Part shown: positions 50,082 to 61,770 of the stretch, one piece after another
How positions within the stretch are numbered: the first letter of the stretch is position 1
Layout of the letters: the number at the start of each line of letters is the position of its first letter
Assembly: GCF_019469265.1 (NCBI RefSeq)
Contig: NZ_CP048268.1
Span: 837,501 to 901,500 of the forward strand
Length of the DNA stretch: 64,000 bases
DNA from: Lactobacillus panisapium
Lineage (GTDB): Bacteria > Bacillota > Bacilli > Lactobacillales > Lactobacillaceae
Direction of reading: 5' to 3'
Notes under the pieces: model-generated
Databases searched by the model: none
The model's input: the letters and a program-made list of their open reading frames with translations, nothing else
Told to the model about the DNA's origin: nothing
Position numbers and translations under genes: made by a program

Positions 50082-50795
50082 ATGGAGAGACCATTTGTTT
50101 TTAAGTTTTTGGGTTTAAACTTTGATCTTTCAGGGATGATTGGTTCAACTTTAATGGCAGCTGTAGTTCTATTTGTCTGCATCTGGCTTTCGCAAAAAGT
50201 TGAAATGAAGCCTAACAAAAAGCAAAATGTGATTGAGTACCTACTTGATTTTACTGATGGAATTGTTAAAGACAATGTCAGTGATTCTGATGCACGTAAG
50301 CACCTTTCTTTGTATGCTTTTGTTTTATTTCTATTTATCTTTTGCATGAACCAATTAGGTCTTTTCTTGGAAGTCAAGGCTGGCGATAGCGTTTTCGTTA
50401 AGTCCCCAACGGCTGATCCAGTAACGACAATGTCGTTTGCAATGATGACCTTGCTTCTATCATTTACATTTGGAATGCAAAAATTCGGTACTTCTGGTTA
50501 TTGGCGTAATTACGCCGAACCTGTTAGTTTCCTATTCCCGATTAATATGATTGAGGAAGTAACTAACTTTTTAACTCTATCTTTGCGTCTATATGGTAAT
50601 ATTTATGCAGGTGAAGTTTTATTAACATTAATTGGTAATAGTTTAGCTCCTAGCTTTGGTATTACTACATTAGTCTTAGCAGCACCACTTGCTATGATAT
50701 GGCAAGGTTTCTCTGTCTTCATTGGCTCTATCCAGGCATATGTTTTCGTAACTTTATCAATGGTATATATTGGTAAAAAGGTTACAAAAGAATAA
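50082..50795 (+). CDS. atpB: ATP synthase F0 subunit a (237 aa)
   Basis: Forms the proton half-channels of the membrane motor. Five to six hydrophobic helices; the essential Arg is in LSLRLYGNIYAGEVLL. An upstream in-frame codon at 50040 exists, but ATG at 50082 has AAGGGAGG ten bases before it. A TATAAT at 50046-50051 is a possible -10. The first gene of the operon; no atpI precedes it. Confidence 0.96.
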   Translation: MERPFVFKFLGLNFDLSGMIGSTLMAAVVLFVCIWLSQKVEMKPNKKQNVIEYLLDFTDGIVKDNVSDSDARKHLSLYAFVLFLFIFCMNQLGLFLEVKAGDSVFVKSPTADPVTTMSFAMMTLLLSFTFGMQKFGTSGYWRNYAEPVSFLFPINMIEEVTNFLTLSLRLYGNIYAGEVLLTLIGNSLAPSFGITTLVLAAPLAMIWQGFSVFIGSIQAYVFVTLSMVYIGKKVTKE

Positions 50796-50813
50796 TTTTT
50801 CGGAGGTTTAAAT

Positions 50814-51038
50814 ATGTCACAAGCATTTAAATATATTTCTGCGGCGATTGTAGCTGGTATTGCTGCTTTAGCTGCTTCTTGGGGTAATGGTAAAGTTATC
50901 ACAAAGACGGTCGAAAGCATGGCTCGTCAACCTGAAAGTGCCGGCAACTTGAGATCAACAATGTTTATCGGTGTTGGTTTGATCGAAGCCGTTCCTATTT
51001 TGGCGATTGTTGTTGCTTTCCTGATTCTCTTCCTTTAA
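50814..51038 (+). CDS. atpE: ATP synthase F0 subunit c (74 aa)
   Basis: The rotor ring subunit: a two-helix hairpin with the polar loop ESMARQPES and the proton-carrying Glu58 in [16 protein letters not shown] ribosome site. There is no sign of the sodium-type ligand set. Confidence 0.97.
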   Translation: MSQAFKYISAAIVAGIAALAASWGNGKVITKTVESMARQPESAGNLRSTMFIGVGLIEAVPILAIVVAFLILFL

Positions 51039-51083
51039 TTTTTACTATTAAGTATTTAGGTTAAAAAGAGAGAAGGGCAGTAA

Positions 51084-51595
51084 ATGACATTTCAAACTTT
51101 ATTTGCAGCCTCTGCAGGTCATATTTATCTCGGTAATACCATTTGGTATTTAATTGTTTTTGCGATTTTGCTTGTTTTAGTAAAACATTATGCTTGGGGA
51201 CCAGTCTCCGACATGATGGAAAAAAGACGGCAAAAGGTGATTAATGATTTGGATTCGGCTGCTGACAACCGTAAAAAAGCTGAGGTTTTGGCTAATGAAC
51301 GTGAAGCTGCCTTGAAGAATTCAAGACAAGAGGCAACGCAAATTCTCTCTGATGCAAAGGCAAATGCTCAGAAAACTAGCAGTCAAATTGTTGCTGAAGC
51401 AAATGATGATGCTGCTTCTATTCATGAGAAAGCTAAAGCCGATGCTGTTCAAGCTAAAGCTGACGCTTTAAATGAAGCCCGCGCACAGGTCGCAGATATT
51501 TCAGTAACAATTGCTGAAAAAGTAATTGCAAAGAACTTGTCTGCAGATGACCAAAAAGATTTAGTCGATCAATTTATTAAGGGGCTGAATGAATA

Positions 51596-51596
<1 letters not shown>
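51084..51596 (+). CDS. atpF: ATP synthase F0 subunit b (170 aa)
   Basis: The peripheral stalk: one N-terminal membrane helix (about 15-35) and then a long, charged, Ala-rich coiled coil. The stop codon overlaps the atpH start by one base (TAATG). Confidence 0.96.
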
Positions 51597-53670
<2,074 letters not shown>

Positions 53671-53680
53671 GAGGTAGCTT

Positions 53681-54643
53681 ATGCCTGCATCTTTACTTGA
53701 GTTGAAGAAAAAAATTGCTTCAGTTAAGCAAACCGGTAAAATCACAGAAGCCATGAGAATGGTTTCTGCTTCAAAACTTAATCAAACTGAAAAGCGTGAT
53801 GAGGGCTACACGATTTATAACGATCATGTAAGACAAACTTTGTCTCGCTTGATGAGTGCAGAAGTCGTTCGACATTTACAAAAAGAAAATGTTACTGTTG
53901 ACGAAGATAGTATTGGAAAAATCGATTATGAAAATGTTTTTGGCTTAGGAATCGTTTCTGATATGGTTCAAGCAAGAAAGAAGGTCAAATCAACTGGTTA
54001 TTTAGTTGTAACTGGTGACCGTGGTCTTGTTGGCTCATATAATAGTGCCGTCATTAAAAATATGATGGGTCTTGTTGAAGATTCCAAAGCTGAAAATAAA
54101 GATATTAAAATTTTAGCAGTAGGTTCTGTAGGAGCGGACTTTTTTAAAAAGAACAATTTAAATGTTGTGTATGAAAATGCTGCTATTTCTGATGTCCCAA
54201 CATTTGATGAGGTTTTACCAATCGTCTCAACAGCGATTAAAATGTATTTAAACGGTGTTTATGATGAACTGTATGTTTGTTATACGCACCACATTAACTC
54301 TTTGTCTTCTGCATTTAGAGTTGAAAAAATGTTACCGGTTGTCGATATTGATATTGGAATCAAAGAAGCTGAAGCACACAGAGATTTAGAATATGATATT
54401 GAACCAGATGTTAACGCAGTTTTAACCACTTTAATTCCACAATATGCTCGTTCAACTATTTACGGAGCTATTTTGGACGCAAAAACAGCAGAGCATGCAA
54501 GCTCAATGACTGCTATGCAGAGTGCGACAGACAATGTTAATGACTTGGTTTCAAGTCTGACAACTAAATTAAACCGTGCAAGACAAGCAGAAATTACCAC
54601 TGAAATCACTGAAATTGTCAGTGGTGCTAATGCTTTGAAATAA
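53681..54643 (+). CDS. atpG: ATP synthase F1 subunit gamma (320 aa)
   Basis: The central rotating shaft. Conserved N-terminal ([20 protein letters not shown]) and C-terminal ([10 protein letters not shown]) helices. At 320 residues it is about 30 longer than the common form because of an insertion around residues 65-110 (with [16 protein letters not shown]) before [11 protein letters not shown]; this is usual in the L. delbrueckii group. Confidence 0.96.
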   Translation: MPASLLELKKKIASVKQTGKITEAMRMVSASKLNQTEKRDEGYTIYNDHVRQTLSRLMSAEVVRHLQKENVTVDEDSIGKIDYENVFGLGIVSDMVQARKKVKSTGYLVVTGDRGLVGSYNSAVIKNMMGLVEDSKAENKDIKILAVGSVGADFFKKNNLNVVYENAAISDVPTFDEVLPIVSTAIKMYLNGVYDELYVCYTHHINSLSSAFRVEKMLPVVDIDIGIKEAEAHRDLEYDIEPDVNAVLTTLIPQYARSTIYGAILDAKTAEHASSMTAMQSATDNVNDLVSSLTTKLNRARQAEITTEITEIVSGANALK

Positions 54644-54648
54644 ATTGA

Positions 54649-56106
<1,458 letters not shown>

Positions 56107-56117
56107 GGTGATGTCAC

Positions 56118-56555
56118 ATGGCAGATCCAGAAAAGCTTTTTAAGGTTAATGTTGTAACTCCAGATGGGCTAATTTTTTCACATCATTGCAGTATTGTGGA
56201 AATGCGAGCAATAGATGGTCAGCGCTCAATTATGTACAATCACTTACCGATTTTAACGCCTCTTGCAATTGGCGAAATCAAAGTGAAACGTAGTCGGCAG
56301 ATGAATAATGCTGTCAATCATATTGCTGTTAGCGGCGGTTACTTTGAATTTTCGAATAACGTCGCAACCATTATTGCAGATAGTGCAGAGCGTTCTAATA
56401 ACATTGATGTTTCGCGTGCTGAAGCGGCACGGAAACGTGCGCAAAATGCGATGAAAGAAGCTAAGGCTGCGCATGATCAACGATCATTAGAAAGAGCCCA
56501 AGTTGCATTAAGAAGGGCTGTAAACAGAATTAGTGTTTACAATTCAAGTAAATAG
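56118..56555 (+). CDS. atpC: ATP synthase F1 subunit epsilon (145 aa)
   Basis: Inhibitory and coupling subunit at the foot of the shaft: an N-terminal beta barrel ([17 protein letters not shown]) and a C-terminal two-helix hairpin rich in Ala and Arg. The last gene of the operon; a terminator follows. Confidence 0.96.
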   Translation: MADPEKLFKVNVVTPDGLIFSHHCSIVEMRAIDGQRSIMYNHLPILTPLAIGEIKVKRSRQMNNAVNHIAVSGGYFEFSNNVATIIADSAERSNNIDVSRAEAARKRAQNAMKEAKAAHDQRSLERAQVALRRAVNRISVYNSSK

Positions 56556-56567
56556 TATTAAAGTTTT

Positions 56568-56599
56568 AACGGACGCACAATTTTGTGCATCCGTTTTTA
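56568..56599 (+). terminator. intrinsic terminator of the atp operon
   Basis: AACGGACGCACAA at 56568-56580 pairs with TTGTGCATCCGTT (one mismatch) and is followed by T residues. Confidence 0.88.
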
Positions 56600-56626
56600 T
56601 TTAATTGAAGAAATGTGAGAAGAAGT

Positions 56627-56857
56627 ATGTTTCAACTTGGTGTTCACGCCCTAATTAGTATTGTAATTTACTTGATTACAATAGGCTTATCGTTTCAAAT
56701 TATGAAAAGCGTTCAAGTAGAGAAAATTATTAGAAAAAACAAAATTTTTGAGGCTCAGCTTTTGCTGATTTTTGCTGCAATTGCTTTAGGCTTCCTAGTT
56801 GGCAACTTTTTCATTACTCTAATTGATACATCTTTGCAATTGAGTAATTTCTTTTAA
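56627..56857 (+). CDS. DUF1146 (YwzB-like) small membrane protein (76 aa)
   Basis: Two hydrophobic helices (about 5-27 and 43-68) joined by a basic loop (VEKIIRKNK). The family sits directly after the atp operon in many Firmicutes and has no known function. A GTG four codons earlier is in frame, but the ATG at 56627 is the more likely start. It lies beyond the atp terminator and before mbl. Confidence 0.82.
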   Translation: MFQLGVHALISIVIYLITIGLSFQIMKSVQVEKIIRKNKIFEAQLLLIFAAIALGFLVGNFFITLIDTSLQLSNFF

Positions 56858-56939
56858 GACTTACTTAAACGAATGAAGCTAACAGCAAACTTGTTATCTT
56901 TATGGTAAAATGTACAATGAATATTTATGGAGGATTATT

Positions 56940-57929
56940 GTGGCACGAGATATAGGAATAGATTTAGGGACAGCCAATGTGCTTATCAATGTTTCTGGTA
57001 AAGGAATAGTTTTGAATGAGCCTTCAGTTGTCGCCGTTAATACAAGTACGAATAAAGTTGTAGCCGTTGGTACAGAAGCTTATAAAATGGTTGGACGGAC
57101 ACCTGGTAATATTCGGGTAATTCGACCATTAAAAAATGGTGTCATTGCCGATTTTGATATTACAGAGGCGATGCTGTCTTACTTTATTGAAAAGTTAAAT
57201 GTCAAAGGCTTTATGTCAAAGCCTAACATACTAATTTGTGCGCCAACAGGAGTTACGTCAATTGAGCAAAAGGCGATAATTCAAGCAGCAGAAAAATCCG
57301 GTGGCGGTAAGGTCTATTTAGACTTTGAACCTAAGGTTGCTGCTGTAGGTGCTGGCCTTGATATTTTTAAGCCGCAAGGAAACATTGTGATTGATATTGG
57401 TGGTGGAACTACTGATATTGCTGTTTTGTCGATGGGTGAAATTGTGACTAGCCAGTCTCTACGCTATGCCGGCGATCATATGAATCAAGCAGTTGTCTCT
57501 TATATTAAAAATAAGCACAATCTTTTGATTGGTTCACGTACAGCTGAACAAATTAAAATTGAAATTGGTAGTGCTTTTGAACCGGATAAAGAAGAAACGA
57601 TTACAGTTCGTGGTAGAGATGTTGTTGATGGTTTACCAAAACAAGCTACTGTTTCAGCTCCTGAAATTCAAGAGGCTCTTCATGATGGTTTAATGACTAT
57701 TATTGCAGCTACAAAAGATGTTTTAGAGAAAACACCACCAGAACTATCGGCTGATATTATTGACCGTGGCATAATGCTTACTGGTGGTGGAGCGCTACTT
57801 AAAAATATTGATAAGCTTATATCGTATTACCTTAAAGTTCCCGTATTAACTGCTGATCATCCGTTAGAAGCTGTGGCATTGGGAACTGGTATTTTACTTA
57901 AAAATATTGAAAAGCATCAACGTCATTAG
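56940..57929 (+). CDS. mbl: MreB-like actin homologue (329 aa)
   Basis: A cytoskeletal ATPase that guides lateral wall synthesis. The actin phosphate-1 motif DIGIDLGTANVLI is at the N-terminus, phosphate-2 is VIDIGGGTTDIAVLS, and the adenosine motif is GIMLTGGGALL. An upstream ATG at 56910 is in frame, but GTG at 56940 has TGGAGG just before it and gives the usual MARDIGIDLG start. The position after atpC and DUF1146 fits mbl rather than mreB. Confidence 0.93.
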   Translation: MARDIGIDLGTANVLINVSGKGIVLNEPSVVAVNTSTNKVVAVGTEAYKMVGRTPGNIRVIRPLKNGVIADFDITEAMLSYFIEKLNVKGFMSKPNILICAPTGVTSIEQKAIIQAAEKSGGGKVYLDFEPKVAAVGAGLDIFKPQGNIVIDIGGGTTDIAVLSMGEIVTSQSLRYAGDHMNQAVVSYIKNKHNLLIGSRTAEQIKIEIGSAFEPDKEETITVRGRDVVDGLPKQATVSAPEIQEALHDGLMTIIAATKDVLEKTPPELSADIIDRGIMLTGGGALLKNIDKLISYYLKVPVLTADHPLEAVALGTGILLKNIEKHQRH

Positions 57930-57947
57930 CAGAAGTAGGAGGTTGAC

Positions 57948-58241
57948 TTGCGTAAGTTACTGATTTTTCTAGTTAAAATTTATCAAAGGGTTATATCACC
58001 GGCTTTACCTAGCAGTTGTCGATATTATCCAACATGTTCAACCTATATGATCGATGCACTAAAGAAATTTGGCCCGGTTTTAGGGTTAGTCATGGGAATT
58101 TGCCGAATTTTTCGTTGCAATCCATTTGTACGAGGTGGTGTAGATCCCGTGCCAGATAAATTTACTATTTTTCGTAATCCTCATCCAGAAAAATATGAGG
58201 ATGAAATTATTGCTAAAAAATTTCATCCGTATGTGAAGTAG
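57948..58241 (+). CDS. yidD: membrane protein insertion efficiency factor YidD (97 aa)
   Basis: A small membrane-associated protein that helps YidC insert proteins. The family motif [21 protein letters not shown] lies near residue 22, followed by RCNPF and GGVDPVPD. Start TTG at 57948 behind AGGAGG. It follows mbl by 18 bp. Confidence 0.95.
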   Translation: MRKLLIFLVKIYQRVISPALPSSCRYYPTCSTYMIDALKKFGPVLGLVMGICRIFRCNPFVRGGVDPVPDKFTIFRNPHPEKYEDEIIAKKFHPYVK

Positions 58242-58249
58242 GAGAAGTT

Positions 58250-58477
58250 ATGTCAAGAAAACCAGAGAATATAAACGTAGAAATAAACGAGTTAAAAGGA
58301 AAGGAAAATCCAACTTGGGAAGTCGTAATTCCTAATAAAAAGGCGATTGGCTTGATTGAAAAAATTTCTGGTCGCTATCGCGCCACAACTGGAAAAACTA
58401 ACAGTGTCTTGTATTCCAAGAGCTTAGAAAGTAGTATCAATGATCTGCTTTCTTACTTTGCTTTACACGAAAAATAG
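58250..58477 (+). CDS. DUF2969 family protein (75 aa)
   Basis: A small soluble basic protein with no membrane segment. Its position between yidD and rodA and its length fit DUF2969, which is found in this neighbourhood in lactobacilli; the function is unknown. Ribosome site AGGAGAAG overlaps the yidD stop codon. Confidence 0.8.
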   Translation: MSRKPENINVEINELKGKENPTWEVVIPNKKAIGLIEKISGRYRATTGKTNSVLYSKSLESSINDLLSYFALHEK

Positions 58478-58503
58478 TTAGCAGTATCGGACAGTGATAA
58501 TTA

Positions 58504-59697
58504 ATGGTAAAAGTACAAAATAAAACAGATCTTTTTGATCAGATAGCATGGAACATTGTGATTCCAGTTTTAATTCTTGCCGCAATTGGACTTTATTCTA
58601 TCTATTTTGCTGCAGTTGATGATCCTAGTCATATGGGTAGTCCACTAAAGGCCGTATTAATGCAGGGATTATGGTATGTTATCTCGTTAGTAATTGTTGT
58701 CTTTGTGATTCAGTTTGACGCAGAGCAATTGTTTAGAATTGCACCATACGTGTATGGCTTTGGGATAATACTTCTCATTGCAGTTTTATTCTTTTATAAC
58801 CGTAGTATCGCGGCTGATGCGGGGGCAAAGAGCTGGTTTAAGCTCGGACCAATTTCTTTTCAGCCTTCGGAGGTTATGAAGCCAGCATTTATCTTAATGT
58901 TGGCACGAGTTGTTCATGAGCATAACCAAAAGATGGCACATACAATAAAAAACGATTGGCTACTCATTGGTAAAATGATTGCCTGGCTTTTTCCAATTGC
59001 AATTTTGCTAAAATTACAAAATGACTTTGGAACTATGTTAGTATTTATTGCTATTGTTGGTGGCGTTATACTCGTTTCAGGAATATCGTGGAAAATTATC
59101 ACGCCCATGTTTGTAGCCGTCTTTATCTTAGGAGCAGTAACTATTTTTATGGTTACTACTGCTGGGGGACAGTCTTTTCTTAGCCATTTCTTTCAGCCGT
59201 ATCAGTTTAGGCGGATTATGTCTTGGCTTAATCCTTCTACTGATACTTCAAAAGCAGCCTATCAGTTGTGGCAGAGCATGCAGGCAATTGGTTCTGGACA
59301 GATTTTTGGCAATGGCTTTGGCAATTTAAGCGTATATGTTCCAGTTCGCGGCTCCGATATGGTTTATTCTGTTATTGGTGAATCCCTTGGCTTTGTAGGT
59401 AGTGTTGCAGTTATATTATTATACTTATATTTGATTATTCAAATGGTTCGCATTACTTTTGATACTAAAAATGCTTTTTATTCTTATGTTTCTACAGGGG
59501 TGATTATGATGATCTTATTTCACGTCTTTGAGAACATTGGGATGAGCATTGATTTACTGCCCTTAACCGGTATACCTTTACCATTTATTTCGCAGGGAGG
59601 ATCAGCCTTAATTGGCAACATGATTGGAATTGGAATGATTCTTTCAATGAAATTTCATAATAAGGATTACATGTTCAGCCAGGCTGGTGACTTTTAA
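58504..59697 (+). CDS. rodA: RodA/FtsW-family peptidoglycan glycosyltransferase (397 aa)
   Basis: A SEDS-family polymerase of lipid II with about ten membrane helices. Conserved marks: GAKSWFKLGPISFQPSE with the helix-3/4 loop, the LLKLQNDFGTMLVF stretch, GSDMVYSVIGESLGFVG, and the end PLTGIPLPFISQGGSALI. The mbl-yidD-rodA neighbourhood supports RodA (elongation) over FtsW (division). Confidence 0.93.
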   Translation: MVKVQNKTDLFDQIAWNIVIPVLILAAIGLYSIYFAAVDDPSHMGSPLKAVLMQGLWYVISLVIVVFVIQFDAEQLFRIAPYVYGFGIILLIAVLFFYNRSIAADAGAKSWFKLGPISFQPSEVMKPAFILMLARVVHEHNQKMAHTIKNDWLLIGKMIAWLFPIAILLKLQNDFGTMLVFIAIVGGVILVSGISWKIITPMFVAVFILGAVTIFMVTTAGGQSFLSHFFQPYQFRRIMSWLNPSTDTSKAAYQLWQSMQAIGSGQIFGNGFGNLSVYVPVRGSDMVYSVIGESLGFVGSVAVILLYLYLIIQMVRITFDTKNAFYSYVSTGVIMMILFHVFENIGMSIDLLPLTGIPLPFISQGGSALIGNMIGIGMILSMKFHNKDYMFSQAGDF

Positions 59698-59722
59698 TTA
59701 ATTTGTTTATTGCATAAAAAAA

Positions 59723-59750
59723 CACTTCAAAATTTTTTGAAGTGCTTTTT
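59723..59750. terminator. bidirectional terminator between rodA and usp
   Basis: CACTTCAAAA at 59723-59732 pairs with TTTTGAAGTG at 59735-59744. T runs follow on the plus strand and, through AAAAAAA at 59716-59722, on the minus strand. Confidence 0.88.
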
Positions 59751-59754
59751 TAGT

Positions 59755-60213
59755 TTAAATTAAATCTTGATTCTCTTTTGAACGGCAAACAAGAACATCA
59801 CAGTCAGCAGTTCTAGTAACATATTCGGTAACACTACCAATTAAAATTCGTTCGACTGCATTTAAGCCAGTAGCACCAACGATGATTAGATCAATTTGAT
59901 GCTTCTTTGGAAATTCGTGAGCGATGATTGATTTTGGAGAGCCAAATTCAATTGAAAAGTGTACTTCTTCAACGCCAGCTTCCTTAGCTTCGTCGTAATA
60001 TTTTTGCAGTTTGTCTTTAGCGTCATTTGATACCTGTTCGACCATTTCCGAATCAAAACTCGAAACATTTTGAAATGAACGCGTGTCAATGACATGTAAA
60101 ATTTCAAGTACAGCTTCGTTACGCTTAGCTGCAGCAACAGACTTTTTAAAAGCTAAATCCGCTTCTTTTGACCCATCAACGGCCACCTGAATACGGTGAT
60201 ATTGTTTCATCAT
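59755..60213 (-). CDS. universal stress protein, UspA family (152 aa)
   Basis: A cytoplasmic stress protein of the ATP-binding type: IQVAVDGSKEADLAF at the N-terminus, and the nucleotide motif GATGLNAVERILIGS (G-2x-G-9x-G-S) near residue 120, followed by VTRTADCDVLV. ATG at 60213 follows GAGAGGTG and is preferred over an in-frame ATG 24 bases earlier. Transcribed alone or with the small gene upstream at 60258. Confidence 0.93.
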   Translation of the reverse strand: MMKQYHRIQVAVDGSKEADLAFKKSVAAAKRNEAVLEILHVIDTRSFQNVSSFDSEMVEQVSNDAKDKLQKYYDEAKEAGVEEVHFSIEFGSPKSIIAHEFPKKHQIDLIIVGATGLNAVERILIGSVTEYVTRTADCDVLVCRSKENQDLI

Positions 60214-60257
60214 ATAAAACACCTCTCTTACATCCATTTTAACAAATTTTTGTCAGA

Positions 60258-60539
60258 TTAATCATTCTTTTGATTAATTAAAAGGCTAAAAATTAAAATG
60301 GTGACAGAACTGAGGATCAACGTTACCAGGTTTAAATACTTATTTGACTGAAATAACAGATAGCAGCCAAGAATACATTCTATTGTAAGGATGATTGCAG
60401 TCCAAGACATGATTTGTGTAAAACCAGTATTACTTTTTTGACTATAAATTAAAAAGTGCCGTTTACGATTACTCCATAAGTAAAGAGCAGTCGCCAATAT
60501 AATTACAAGGTATACAGCTATAACAAATTTAAGAATCAT
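60258..60539 (-). CDS. small membrane protein, unknown function (93 aa)
   Basis: Begins MILKFVIAVYLVIILATA; three hydrophobic helices (about 2-20, 44-62 and 69-88) with a basic loop NRKRHFLIYSQKSN after the first. No recognised family. ATG at 60539 has GGAG seven bases upstream; a TTG four codons earlier is in frame. It lies just after the terminator of the 6S-like RNA and before usp, so read-through from that RNA promoter may express it. Confidence 0.6.
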   Translation of the reverse strand: MILKFVIAVYLVIILATALYLWSNRKRHFLIYSQKSNTGFTQIMSWTAIILTIECILGCYLLFQSNKYLNLVTLILSSVTILIFSLLINQKND

Positions 60540-60553
60540 TAATTTCTCCAAAT

Positions 60554-60784
60554 AAAAAAACGGTCAACAGACCGTTTCGTAATATTCTAAAGAAATCTGA
60601 GTCTGCTAAAGTAGCAAAACAATGCTTGTTGAACCCGCAGTGTTCAAAAAAATGAGACGTATCGCAACGAATATGGATCCTATCAAAAGATAGTATTCCG
60701 ATTCGAAAGTTATTTACAATCTCGCATGTCTTATGTTTGACCGGTCAACTATAAATAATTAAGCCATTAGTCCGACTCAGATCA
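60554..60784 (-). ncRNA. ssrS: 6S-like regulatory RNA candidate (ssrS)
   Basis: A stable RNA gene on the minus strand without a coding frame. Its ends form a perfect stem: ATCTGAGTC at 60782-60774 with GACTCAGAT at 60603-60595, enclosing 188 bases, the size of 6S RNA. The middle has an apical hairpin (CTATC-TTTT-GATAG flanked by GAAT/ATTC) and side hairpins (TTGACCGGTCAA; TTGAAC/GTTCAA) around a large open region, as expected of the 6S promoter mimic. A terminator (ACGGTC/GACCGT plus T run, 60575-60554) follows. The fold supports 6S; I cannot prove it without a covariance search. Confidence 0.55.
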
Positions 60785-60790
60785 TCTATA

Positions 60791-60819
60791 ATACTACTCA
60801 ATGACATAATGTTTGTCAA
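60791..60819 (-). promoter_or_regulatory. promoter of the 6S-like RNA
   Basis: Minus strand -35 TTGACA (60819-60814), 17-bp spacer, -10 TAGTAT (60796-60791), placing the start about 7-10 bases before the closing stem of the RNA. Confidence 0.7.
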
Positions 60820-61169
60820 GGATTTAAAAATTAGCAAAAGCTAGAAGAGACGTATCTAATACGCATTTTAATACTATATTAGATTAACATAAGTTGATTG
60901 AATCAATTATAATCAAAGTCATATTATTTATAAAGCAAAAGATAATAGTGGCAAATATTATTATTACGAAATTTATTAGTACATGGAATTACCAATTTTT
61001 ATTTTTGATATTAATGCCACCTTGTTCCTTATAAGAATCAAATTATCAGCTTTAGTGAATAAATTAAATAAGTACTTAAGTAATTGTAATTAACGCTTGT
61101 GAAGTATTTATTTTTTAAAAGAAAAATGATTTTTCTACTGCATTAATGAATTGAACTTATTAACTTGAG
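60820..61169. other. AT-rich region without visible genes
   Basis: About 350 bases between the 6S-like promoter and the RNA candidate at 61170. No frame with a ribosome site and no strong hairpin seen. Confidence 0.5.
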
Positions 61170-61306
61170 CATCTATTTTTTGCTAAAGACTAGCAACTAA
61201 TACTTTGTTCTAGTCAAAATTGTAAGTATTAGCAATTCAACTCATACCAGCTAAAGTATCACTAGGTTATTGCATAGCAATACAGAACTGAAGTGGTGCT
61301 TTTTTA
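61170..61306 (+). ncRNA. structured RNA candidate of unknown type with terminator
   Basis: No protein frame. Two stems compete: GACTAG (61188-61193) with CTAGTC (61210-61215), and CTAATACTT (61197-61205) with AAGTATTAG (61224-61232). They are followed by a long terminator hairpin: AAAGTATCACT (61253-61263) pairs over its full length with AGTGGTGCTTT (61292-61302), inner stem TATTGC/GCAATA, then a T run. No gene upstream on this strand needs a terminator. A weak promoter (TTGAAC, 17 bp, TATTTT) ends at about 61180. Confidence 0.35.
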
Positions 61307-61770
61307 TTTTGGTTATGGTCTTCATTAATCATGTATGTATAAAAATGCTATTAATATGTATATCTATAATAATATCTTAAAGCGTTTACTGTTATATAAT
61401 TGATATTTACTAAATTGATTTACCTTTAAATTACAAATTATTTAACTAAAAGATTTCGAAGGCTTCTAGCATGACTAAAATAAAATAGTTTTAAATAATG
61501 TAGGAAGCTTATAGGGATTAATTAAAAATAATTGTATTTGGTTTAGTTTAATGGTTAAAGAAAAATCCATCTAATGTGTTATTTTATTTAAGCCAAAACC
61601 TTTAGGGGTTTACGGGGAAAAAATTATTAAAGACTAACAAAAACATTTAAAAAAATTCTGATTGAAGTTTTTTATAAAAGCACATAAAAAATAAATTAAA
61701 TATTGACATTAGTATAATTTGGGACTATCTTATTTTTGTATAGTATTTGTCAATAGGAAAGGATGTTTGT
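61307..61770 (+). promoter_or_regulatory. intergenic region with promoter of the YSIRK surface protein gene
   Basis: AT-rich, no gene seen. Near the right end -35 TTGACA (61703-61708), 17-bp spacer and -10 TATCTT (61726-61731) form a plausible promoter. AGGAAAGG (61756-61763) is the ribosome site for the ATG at 61771. Confidence 0.55.
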
